Source of the DNA: Paractinoplanes rishiriensis | GTDB taxonomy: Bacteria > Actinomycetota > Actinomycetes > Mycobacteriales > Micromonosporaceae | Assembly: GCF_016862375.1 (NCBI RefSeq) | Contig: NZ_BOMV01000042.1 | Coordinates: 1-64,000 of the forward strand | Length of the DNA: 64,000 bases | Reading direction: 5' to 3' | Part shown: positions 40,618-46,546 of the stretch, piece after piece | Layout of the letters: the number at the start of each line of letters is the position of its first letter | Position numbering within the stretch: the stretch's first letter is position 1 | The notes under the pieces: model-generated | Database searches by the model: none | Told to the model about the DNA's origin: nothing | Seen by the model: the letters and a program-made list of their open reading frames with translations, nothing else | Position numbers and translations under genes: made by a program

Positions 40618-41169
40618 GTGGCAGACGATCTGCGTGACCGCCTCCGGCACGCGTTCCGCTGGACCGACCCCGGCGACGGTAGCGAGTACCTGGTCAGCAA
40701 CCGCTCCGGATGGTGGCGTGATCCGCTGATCCTTTCCGGTCTGGGGGAAGCGCTGGCAGACCTCTTCCGCGACCCCGCGCCGACCGTGGTGGTGGCTCCC
40801 GAGGTCACCGGATTTCTGGTGGGACCGCTGGTGGCACGCGCGCTCGGCGCCGGCTTTGTGGAAGCTTATCGTGCGGGCGCGCGGCGCCCGATCGCCGAGC
40901 CCATGAGCTGGGCGGAGGTTCCTGCGGACCATCGTGGGCAACGTCAATTGCTAGGCGTACGCGAGGGCCTGGTGCGACCGGACGACCGGGTGCTGGTGGT
41001 GGACGACTGGGCGTCGACCGGCGCACAGGTGCGCGCGCTGCGTGGCCTGTTCGGGACGTCCTACGTGGGCGCCGCGGTGATCGTCGACGAGTGCCCGCCC
41101 CCGGTCTCCCGAGAGCTGACCATTCGCGGACTTCTGGCCGAGAAGGACCTCGACTACGGCTTGCCGTAG
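40618..41169 (+). CDS. Phosphoribosyltransferase family protein
   Basis: 183 residues from GTG 40618. The PRPP-binding motif is VLVVDDWASTGAQ (about 122-134), with the preceding APEVTGFLVGPLVA region typical of type I phosphoribosyltransferases. It is closest in style to adenine phosphoribosyltransferases, but the base-recognition hood is not clear. The enzyme would transfer ribose-5-phosphate from PRPP to a nucleobase. Its 3' end overlaps the convergent YciI-type gene by 16 bases. Confidence 0.85.
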   Translation: MADDLRDRLRHAFRWTDPGDGSEYLVSNRSGWWRDPLILSGLGEALADLFRDPAPTVVVAPEVTGFLVGPLVARALGAGFVEAYRAGARRPIAEPMSWAEVPADHRGQRQLLGVREGLVRPDDRVLVVDDWASTGAQVRALRGLFGTSYVGAAVIVDECPPPVSRELTIRGLLAEKDLDYGLP

Positions 41170-41438
41170 TCGACCAGGGCACCCCGGGCCGGCGTCCAGC
41201 CCACCGCGGTGTATTCGGCAAGTCCGCCCTGCACATAAGGGTCCGCGGCGATCAATTCGCGGGCCTCCGCCTCGTCGTCGACCGCGAGCACCACGACGCC
41301 ACCCTTCGGCGGGTTCTGCCGGCCCGCGGTGACCAGCAGACCGCGCTCCTCCATACCGTCCAGAAAGGCCAGATGAGCACTGCGGGCCTGGTCGACCTCG
41401 TCGAGCGGGACCAGATACTTCGAGATCATCAGGTACAC
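41154..41438 (-). CDS. YciI-like protein
   Basis: 94 residues from GTG 41438, with GAGAGGA seven to twelve bases before it. The longer frame to 41993 runs into the opposite gene and is rejected. The YciI fold is suggested by the conserved histidine in RSAHLAFLDG and the DPYVQGGLAEY block near the C-terminus. YciI proteins are small dimeric enzymes or binding proteins of mostly unknown function. Confidence 0.85.
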   Translation of the reverse strand: MYLMISKYLVPLDEVDQARSAHLAFLDGMEERGLLVTAGRQNPPKGGVVVLAVDDEAEARELIAADPYVQGGLAEYTAVGWTPARGALVDYGKP

Positions 41439-41540
41439 GGCAGTTCCTCTCCGGTGACTAGCCGCAATCGTACGATCATGGTCCCCGCTCGGCCGACCGG
41501 GCCATTCCCCGCGAATCGCTAAAAAGTTACATTTCGGGTT

Positions 41541-42017
41541 GTGCTCCTCCAGATCACCGCGCAGCCGGACGCCCGGCTCCTGGCCGTCGCCATCCGCCGC
41601 GGCCTCCGCCCCCTGGTGCTGACCTCGCGCGGCCTGGGCTGGGCCGCCATCGCCCTGGCCCTGGCGATGCAGGCCACGACCGGCGACCTGAGCATGGTGC
41701 TGCTGCTCACCGGGTTGCTGTTGGCGGTCGCGTTCCCGATGTTCCTGACGAACATCGGCATGCGCGAGGCCATGCAGGACGCGGAGCTCACCACGTACGA
41801 AATCACCGAAACCGGCGTTGCCAGCTCGAGCCGGGCCACGCGTCATGCGTACACCTGGAATGCTTTTAGGTTTGTCGAGCAGACGTCCGGCCAGCTGATC
41901 TTCGGCCGGACCCGCACCCGAGTCCTGCCGGTCCCGACCGCCGGCTTGACGCCGGCACAGATCGAGCAGGTGCTGGGCACGGCTGCCGGGCATGGCGTGC
42001 GGGTGCGTCGGGCTTAG
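41541..42017 (+). CDS. Two-span membrane protein (YcxB-like)
   Basis: 158 residues from GTG 41541. Two hydrophobic segments (about 30-48 and 52-70) are followed by a soluble C-terminal half with YEITETGVASSS and WNAFRFVEQTSGQLIF, matching the YcxB-like pattern of membrane proteins with a small beta domain. Ribosome site is weak. The end overlaps the convergent methyltransferase gene by four bases. Function unknown. Confidence 0.75.
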   Translation: MLLQITAQPDARLLAVAIRRGLRPLVLTSRGLGWAAIALALAMQATTGDLSMVLLLTGLLLAVAFPMFLTNIGMREAMQDAELTTYEITETGVASSSRATRHAYTWNAFRFVEQTSGQLIFGRTRTRVLPVPTAGLTPAQIEQVLGTAAGHGVRVRRA

Positions 42018-42655
42018 GCTTTCACCCCGAGGAGGTACGCCTGAGGCTGGCGCTCGATGCCTTCGGCCGCCCGCACGAGCCGCATCGTCTCGCGGATCCC
42101 ATTTGCGGCGAGCAGGTCGGCGATCGCCTGCGGCGGGTAGTCGTACGTGTCCACGTCGACGTCATGCCCGTAGGCGGTGGTTATGTGGCGCTTGTCGTCG
42201 CCGGCCTTGAAGGCGATCAGCAGGTGCCCTTGCGGTCGCAGCACCCGGGCAAACTCCGCAAAAGCGGCGGGTAGTAGCTCCTTCGGGGTGTGCACCAGCG
42301 AGTACCAGGCGACCAGGCCGTTGATGCTGGCGTCGGCCAGGTCGAGTGCCAGCAGCGACCCGACCCGGAAGCTGACGCCGGGATGCTCCCGCCGCGCCAC
42401 CTCGACCATTTGCGGGGAGAGGTCGATGCCGCTGACGTCGAGGCCGCGCTCGGCCAGGTAGCCGGTGATCCGCCCCGGCCCGCACCCGACGTCAACCACG
42501 GGCCCGTCGACAAGCTCGGCGAACGCGTTGAGGACGGCCCGGTCCCAGGTAGCGTCGGCCATGAAGCCACGGAGCACGTCGGCATAGTCGGCCGCGACGG
42601 TGTCATAGGCCGCGCGCGTCCGTGCCAGGTAGGCCCGCTCAATCTCCCCGCTCAT
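42014..42655 (-). CDS. SAM-dependent class I methyltransferase
   Basis: 213 residues with the SAM-binding motif I VVDVGCGPGRI (around residue 53), motif II GIDLSPQM, and post-motif SLVHTPKELLPAAFAEFARVL. A single-domain small-molecule methyltransferase is likely. The substrate cannot be inferred and the neighbours give no hint. The start at 42655 is 33 bases upstream of the dcd 3' end in the same direction as dcd. Confidence 0.88.
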   Translation of the reverse strand: MSGEIERAYLARTRAAYDTVAADYADVLRGFMADATWDRAVLNAFAELVDGPVVDVGCGPGRITGYLAERGLDVSGIDLSPQMVEVARREHPGVSFRVGSLLALDLADASINGLVAWYSLVHTPKELLPAAFAEFARVLRPQGHLLIAFKAGDDKRHITTAYGHDVDVDTYDYPPQAIADLLAANGIRETMRLVRAAEGIERQPQAYLLGVKA

Positions 42656-42688
42656 CGCGCCAGCCTGCCACTCGCGCGCGAGCGACTC

Positions 42689-43267
42689 TCAGGTGGTTGG
42701 CCAGGTGCGGAAGTTCTGCGACGAGCGGCTCGGCGTCGGGCCGCGTTGTCCCTGGTAGCGGGATCCGTAAACGGCGGAGCCGTAAGGATGCTCGGCCGGG
42801 CTGGACAGCCGGAAGATGCACAGCTGCCCGATCTTCATCCCCGGCCAGAGCTTGATCGGCAGATTGGCCACGTTGGACAGCTCCAGCGTGACGTGCCCCG
42901 AGAATCCCGGGTCGATGAAGCCGGCCGTCGAATGCGTGAGCAGCCCCAGCCGCCCCAGGCTGCTCTTACCCTCGAGCCGCCCCGCCAGCTGATCGCCCAG
43001 CGTGATCACCTCGAGCGTCGAGGCCAGCACGAACTCGCCCGGGTGCAGCACGAACGGCTCGCCGTCGGCCACCTCGACCATCGCGGTGAGGTCATCCTGT
43101 TGCTCGGCTGGATCGATGTGCGTGTACAGGTGGTTGTTGAAAACCCGGAAGAACCTGTCCAGCCGCACGTCGATGCTGGACGGTTGCATGAGCGCCGGCT
43201 CGAACGGCTCCAGCGCAAGGTCGCCGGCCTTGATCTCGGAGACCAGGTCGCGGTCGGAGAGCAGCAT
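42689..43267 (-). CDS. dcd: dCTP deaminase
   Basis: 192 residues from ATG 43267. The frame to 43399 overlaps the divergent gene and is rejected. The trimeric dUTPase-fold motifs are clear: SSIDVRLDRFFRVFNN, GKSSLGRLGLLTHSTAGFIDPGFSGHVTLEL with catalytic Glu in VTLEL, and the C-terminal SRYQGQRGPTPS tail that closes the active site. It converts dCTP to dUTP; actinobacterial forms (Mycobacterium) also hydrolyse dUTP to dUMP. A TATGGT -10 box is only about 6 bases before the ATG, so the transcript is probably leaderless. A perfect SOS box lies further upstream. Confidence 0.94.
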   Translation of the reverse strand: MLLSDRDLVSEIKAGDLALEPFEPALMQPSSIDVRLDRFFRVFNNHLYTHIDPAEQQDDLTAMVEVADGEPFVLHPGEFVLASTLEVITLGDQLAGRLEGKSSLGRLGLLTHSTAGFIDPGFSGHVTLELSNVANLPIKLWPGMKIGQLCIFRLSSPAEHPYGSAVYGSRYQGQRGPTPSRSSQNFRTWPTT

Positions 43268-43314
43268 CGCAACACCATACCTACCAGCCCATTCGGCGTG
43301 TTTTCGCGGGCGTG

Positions 43315-43330
43315 TCGAACATTTGTTCGA
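43315..43330. promoter_or_regulatory. SOS box (LexA operator)
   Basis: TCGAAC-ATTT-GTTCGA is a perfect match to the actinobacterial LexA consensus TCGAAC-N4-GTTCGA. It sits directly upstream of a TAGACT -10 box (43331-43336) for the rightward PNPOx-fold gene (ATG 43343, probably leaderless). It is also 47 bases upstream of the dcd start on the other strand. Confidence 0.85.
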
Positions 43331-43342
43331 TAGACTCTCCCC

Positions 43343-43855
43343 ATGGCTTCCTGGTCCGACTTCGCCGCCGCCGACCCCACCCTGGCGTCCGGCATCCAAG
43401 CGTTGCTACAGCAGTACGGCCCCGGCATGGCCTACCTGGCCACCATCCGCCGAGACGGCGCACCCCGCCTGCACCCCGTCTCCCCCGTGCTCACCGACCA
43501 GGCCCTGTACTGCTTCATAGTCGCCTCCCCCAAACGCCGCGACCTGGAACGCGACGGCCGCTACGCCCTGCACTCCTTCCCCGCCGAGGAAAGCGACGAC
43601 GAGGCCTACCTGACCGGCCGAGCCACCCGTGTCCAAGACCCCGTAGTGATCGCCACCCTGGCCAGCACCCTGCGAGCCTCCCCCGACGTCGACTGGCACC
43701 TGTACGAACTACACGTTGACTCAGCCACCCTCCGCCACCACGGCCCAGCCGGCGCCATCCCGCTGGCAGCCACGCCCACCGCTCCACCCACCTCCCGCAC
43801 GTGGCGCGCCCAGTCCCGCTCCCGCTTATCCCGCCCGTTGGCGGTGGCGCGCTGA
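43343..43855 (+). CDS. Pyridoxamine 5'-phosphate oxidase-fold protein
   Basis: 170 residues. The N-terminal two-thirds matches the split-barrel flavin/F420-binding fold: YLATIRRDGAPRLHPVSPVLTD and LYCFIVASPKRRDLERDGRYALHSFP. The C-terminal ~35 residues are Pro/Ser/Arg-rich. The cofactor could be FMN, F420 or heme; sequence does not decide. ATG 43343 follows a -10 TAGACT by 6 bases, and the perfect LexA box overlaps the promoter, so DNA-damage induction is predicted. Confidence 0.83.
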   Translation: MASWSDFAAADPTLASGIQALLQQYGPGMAYLATIRRDGAPRLHPVSPVLTDQALYCFIVASPKRRDLERDGRYALHSFPAEESDDEAYLTGRATRVQDPVVIATLASTLRASPDVDWHLYELHVDSATLRHHGPAGAIPLAATPTAPPTSRTWRAQSRSRLSRPLAVAR

Positions 43856-43893
43856 CCCGCCGCCCGGTCCCGCCACACCCCACCCGAATCGGG

Positions 43894-43899
43894 TACAGT
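43894..43899 (+). promoter_or_regulatory. Candidate -10 box of the tRNA-Gly gene
   Basis: TACAGT lies 9 bases before the tRNA 5' end. A small inverted repeat (43882-43894) that may end the upstream gene overlaps its first base. I could not find a good -35 box. Confidence 0.35.
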
Positions 43900-43908
43900 G
43901 GGGCCGCC

Positions 43909-43982
43909 GCGGGTGTAGTTCAATGGCAGAACATCAGCTTCCCAAGCTGACAGTGCGGGTTCGATTCCCGTCACCCGCTCCA
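43909..43982 (+). tRNA. tRNA-Gly (anticodon CCC), with encoded CCA
   Basis: The acceptor stem GCGGGTG/CACCCGC, a D-arm with TTCAATGGCAGAA, the anticodon stem TCAGC/GCTGA with loop TTCCCAA (anticodon CCC), the T-arm GCGGGTTCGATTCCCGT, discriminator T43979 and CCA 43980-43982 are all readable. The 3' half is the integration target of an adjacent element: a 42-base exact copy lies at 45642. Confidence 0.95.
43939..43980 (+). repeat. att direct repeat, left copy (inside tRNA-Gly)
   Basis: These 42 bases, from the anticodon loop to the first C of CCA, recur exactly at 45642-45683. Exact repeats of a tRNA 3' end are the classic footprint of tyrosine-integrase insertion. Confidence 0.9.
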
Positions 43983-44297
43983 ATACGAAGCGCCTGGTCA
44001 TGACAGATGCCAAGGCCAGGCGTTCTTCGTTCCTGCGCACTGTCAGCTGCCGCCGTGCCATTAGGTGAAGTGCTCCAGCACTCGGCAGCTGGTCTGGCGC
44101 GGCATCTTCGTGTCCCACCTGTCTCCGCTTGTCGTTCAACGGAACCCCTCGCCCTTGCGGCTCGGCCAATCCTTTGATCAAGCAGGGCCGTGGCCGACCG
44201 GCGGCGCCGCCCGGGGTGGCGACTATCCGGAGAGATGACGTTGAGGTGTGTTCGACCCGGCGCAGACGGCTGTGCGCCCACCCCGACGTACGCGTCC

Positions 44298-44591
44298 CTA
44301 TCGGCGTGGAGTGGCCGGATCTAGGTTGTTGATCTTGACCAGGTGCCAGAGTCCCGGCAACAGCCGTTGTGCTTCCCTGAGGAAGGAATCTCGGTCAGCT
44401 TGTCGAGTGAACCGGAACGTCACCTCGTTCCCGTTCTTCCGCCAGTCGCCCTCTCCCGTGCCGCCCCAGGCAATCTGCTTGTACTTGCCTGACTCACAGT
44501 GCTGGCACAGCGCGCGGAGCATGTGTAAAACGGCGACGTCCGCTGTCATGACGGTGGCACTGAACTTGCAGGCCGCGTGATGAGCTCCCAT
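44298..44591 (-). CDS. Hypothetical protein of the tRNA-Gly element
   Basis: 97 residues from ATG 44591, with a near-ideal AAGGAGG seven bases before it. The sequence looks globular (SGKYKQIAWGGTGEGDWRK; NEVTFRFTRQADRDSFLREA) with two cysteines in LCQHCES, but I do not recognise a family. It lies within the element and is read in the same direction as the toxin-antitoxin genes, which are 160 bases upstream. Function unknown. Confidence 0.65.
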   Translation of the reverse strand: MGAHHAACKFSATVMTADVAVLHMLRALCQHCESGKYKQIAWGGTGEGDWRKNGNEVTFRFTRQADRDSFLREAQRLLPGLWHLVKINNLDPATPRR

Positions 44592-44754
44592 CAGGCGCCT
44601 CCTTCACGATCGGGCCGGCGGAGATCGGAGCATAGTGCGCCGCTGGACGCGGTTCCCGGCATCGATCGTGCCTCACCGGTTCGTTTCTCAGCCGGAGGCA
44701 GGCGAAAGCCGCCATCTCCCCGCGGAGGTTGGGCACCTTGGCCTTCGCGCTCGA

Positions 44755-45045
44755 TCAAGCAGCGACTGAGTTGTGGGGGCGGAACGCGATGTCGAGATCT
44801 GCGTCCAGCGCTGCTGCTAGGCGGGCCAGCAATGGCACGGTCGGGGTGGCTCCGCCGGACTCTAGACGAGAGAGCTGCGGCTGCGTCATACCGGCGCGCT
44901 CCGCCAGATCGGCCTGGGTCATTGCGAGTTCGGTGCGCCGGTCGTGAACCATCTGACCGAGCAGCAGCGCCGCGCGAGCTTCTTCGTACGCGGCGACGTG
45001 TTCGTCAGCGCCGGTACGCTCCCAACGGGTGTGACGCGTGGTCAT
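44755..45045 (-). CDS. XRE-type antitoxin (HigA-like)
   Basis: 96 residues from ATG 45045, with GGAGG eight bases upstream. The longer frame to 45114 overlaps the toxin. The helix-turn-helix is in the C-terminal half (LAMTQADLAERAGMTQPQLSRLE), and the N-terminal part is the likely toxin-binding region. It follows the RelE/HigB-like toxin gene by 19 bases, the toxin-first order of HigBA systems. It should neutralise the toxin and repress the promoter at the palindrome 45451-45466. Confidence 0.85.
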   Translation of the reverse strand: MTTRHTRWERTGADEHVAAYEEARAALLLGQMVHDRRTELAMTQADLAERAGMTQPQLSRLESGGATPTVPLLARLAAALDADLDIAFRPHNSVAA

Positions 45046-45064
45046 CGTCCGATCCTCCGGTTCC

Positions 45065-45439
45065 TCAGAGCCATTTCCGTTCGTAGATCTCGGACGCGGG
45101 CGCGTGGGTCTCATGCCCTGACTCGCAGACTTGCTGGGCTGCGATCGCCCTTGCGACCTCGGCTCGCTCGATCTGTCGGGTCTTGCGGAACACGGTCAGC
45201 AACACTGCTCGCGCTCCCGGGGCCAGCCAGTAACTGATCCGGACGGCGGCCCGATCGAGGTGAAACCGCAGCTCGCGAGTCTTACCGCTGAGATGTCGCG
45301 AGTATGGCTCACCGAGAGTTTCAGCTCGTTCCGCGAGGATGTCCGCCATGGCTTCGACCTTCGCATAGTCCTTGAGCCGTAACGTCTCAAGCCAGTCCCG
45401 TACCTCGGGTTCCAGCTCAATGTCGTACCGGCTGCTCAC
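45065..45439 (-). CDS. RelE/HigB-like toxin
   Basis: 124 residues from GTG 45439. The track from 45544 has no ribosome site and would cross the operator. Typical phage-derived Gp49/HigB pattern: EPEVRDWLETLRLKDYAKVEA near the start, then SRHLSGKTRELRFHLDRAAVRISYWLAPG and LLTVFRKTRQIERAEVARA at the C-terminus. Such toxins are ribosome-dependent or free mRNA interferases. It is encoded before the antitoxin gene, on the same strand. Confidence 0.85.
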   Translation of the reverse strand: MSSRYDIELEPEVRDWLETLRLKDYAKVEAMADILAERAETLGEPYSRHLSGKTRELRFHLDRAAVRISYWLAPGARAVLLTVFRKTRQIERAEVARAIAAQQVCESGHETHAPASEIYERKWL

Positions 45440-45450
45440 CGGACGAGCAT

Positions 45451-45466
45451 ATACCGTTCTTGGTAT
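45451..45466. promoter_or_regulatory. Operator/promoter palindrome of the toxin-antitoxin operon
   Basis: ATACC-GTTCTT-GGTAT is a 5-bp inverted repeat 12 bases upstream of the toxin GTG. On the - strand it overlaps a TATATG -10-like box. The shared core TACCGTTCT occurs again at 45627-45635, right beside the second att copy. Confidence 0.55.
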
Positions 45467-45641
45467 GTCAGCCAGCTCGCGACGAGTTCCACAGCCCGCA
45501 GCAGTGAATACTTCGCGAGTGCGCTCGCTCGCCGCCCGTGCCATCCGCGTGCCGTTGTAGCAGGCTGACCGAAGTCAGTCCAGGCCACTCGTGGCCGTAT
45601 CAGCCTGCGGATCTTCGCCAGCCGAGTACCGTTCTGTACGG
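45467..45641. other. Element end without a gene
   Basis: These 175 bases between the toxin promoter and the second att copy show no convincing gene. Near the end lies AGTACCGTTCTGTACGG, related to the toxin operator, which may be a promoter relic of another module. Confidence 0.4.
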
Positions 45642-45683
45642 TTCCCAAGCTGACAGTGCGGGTTCGATTCCCGTCACCCGCTC
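45642..45683 (+). repeat. att direct repeat, right copy (tRNA-Gly 3' half)
   Basis: An exact 42-base copy of tRNA-Gly positions 43939-43980. The base after it differs (G instead of the second C of CCA), so it cannot make a full tRNA. It is the right boundary of the element. Confidence 0.9.
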
Positions 45684-45773
45684 GTCGTCGGGAGGCCTCT
45701 GTCCGCGGAAAGCGCGGACCGGGGCCTCCTCGCATATCTACCTGGGGGGCGACCCCCCAGACCCCCACGGTGA
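45684..45773 (+). terminator. Displaced tRNA-flank hairpins (first copy)
   Basis: Two hairpins follow the att copy: GGAGGCC...GGCCTCC (about 45691-45730) and CTGGGGGG-CGA-CCCCCCAG. The second type commonly follows actinomycete tRNA genes, so this looks like the original 3' flank of the tRNA carried to the right by the insertion. A related copy lies at 46255-46331. Confidence 0.6.
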
Positions 45774-45862
45774 CTATCGGTTGCGGTCACTGCGGTGCTC
45801 GGCTTACTTGTTTGACTCGCAGCGCTAGCTAAAACGCATATGCAGCACGGCGACGCCAGCTC

Positions 45863-46040
45863 CGATCAAGCAGCGACTGAGTTGTGCGGGCGGAACGCGA
45901 TGTCAAGGTCGGCGTCCAGTGCTGCTGCGAGGCGGGCCAGCAGTGGCACGGTTGGGGTAGCTCCGCCGACTCCAAGCGGGAAACTGCGGCTGCGTCATGC
46001 CGGCGCCGGTACGCTCCCAACGGTTGTGACGCGTGGTCAT
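45863..46040 (-). pseudogene. Decayed second copy of the XRE antitoxin
   Basis: The DNA matches the intact antitoxin gene (44755-45045) closely. A start ATG at 46040 with GGAGG is kept (MTTRHNRWERTGA). A 114-base in-frame deletion then removes the 38 residues before GMTQPQ. Two further bases are missing just after it, shifting the frame. It cannot encode a working antitoxin. Confidence 0.8.
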
Positions 46041-46059
46041 CGTTTGAGCCTCCGGTTCC

Positions 46060-46218
46060 TCAGAGCCATTTCCGTTCGTAGATGTCGGTCGCGGGAGCGT
46101 GGGTCTCGTGCCCGGACTCACACGCTTGTTGGGCGGCAATCGCACGCCCGACCTCAGTTCGTTCGATCTGTCGCGTCTTGCGGAACACCGTCAGCAAGAC
46201 CGCTCGTGCTCCAGGCGC
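46060..46218 (-). pseudogene. Truncated second copy of the RelE/HigB-like toxin
   Basis: About 160 bases match the 3' end of the intact toxin gene (45065-45225). Similarity stops near 46218, so the promoter and the N-terminal two-thirds are lost. With the neighbouring antitoxin pseudogene this is a dead copy of the same module. Confidence 0.75.
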
Positions 46219-46241
46219 TAGCTCGTGGGGTCACACCTGGA

Positions 46242-46331
46242 ACCCGCTCCAAGCCGGGAGGCCCCTATCCGCAAAAGTGCGCGACCAGGGCTTCTCGCAT
46301 ATTGATCTGGGGGCCAACCCCCCAGACCCCG
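46242..46331 (+). repeat. Second, degenerate copy of the tRNA end and flank hairpins
   Basis: ACCCGCTCCAA (46242-46252) equals the last bases of tRNA-Gly plus CCA. The following ~80 bases are about three-quarters identical to 45684-45773, including the GGAGGCC and CTGGGGG...CCCCCAG hairpins. It probably marks the right edge of a second, older insertion. Confidence 0.55.
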
Positions 46332-46546
46332 CGTAGCGGTGCGCGGAAGTCAAGGCTTCCCACCTCGTCCGGAACGAGGGCCACAGCGGACTGCTCGCCA
46401 CGACGAGACGCCACAGTATCGACCAAAAGGCTGAGGCGCGGATAGGAACTCCCCATCGATGATCGTAGGCGTCGTACCGGTGAACGGTCGATGTCCACTG
46501 CTGGGCGTCCTGTTGGACGGCTACTGAAACACGGGGAGATCTATCT

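Larger units (their letters stand above)
43939..45683. mobile_element. Remnant of an integrated element at tRNA-Gly
   Basis: The 1.7 kb between the two 42-bp att copies holds a small orphan gene (44298) and a toxin-antitoxin pair (44755, 45065). There is no recognisable integrase, excisionase or replication gene, so it is a reduced, probably immobile remnant. Bases 43983-44297 contain no convincing gene; one inverted repeat (CGCCTGG...CCAGGCG, about 43989-44021) might be a hairpin. The DNA is less GC-rich than the flanks in places. Confidence 0.75.

Noticed and set aside
43983..44297. Search for an integrase or excisionase in the element
   Set aside because: Open frames here (for example 44129-44332) are short, Arg/Pro-rich and lack motifs or ribosome sites.
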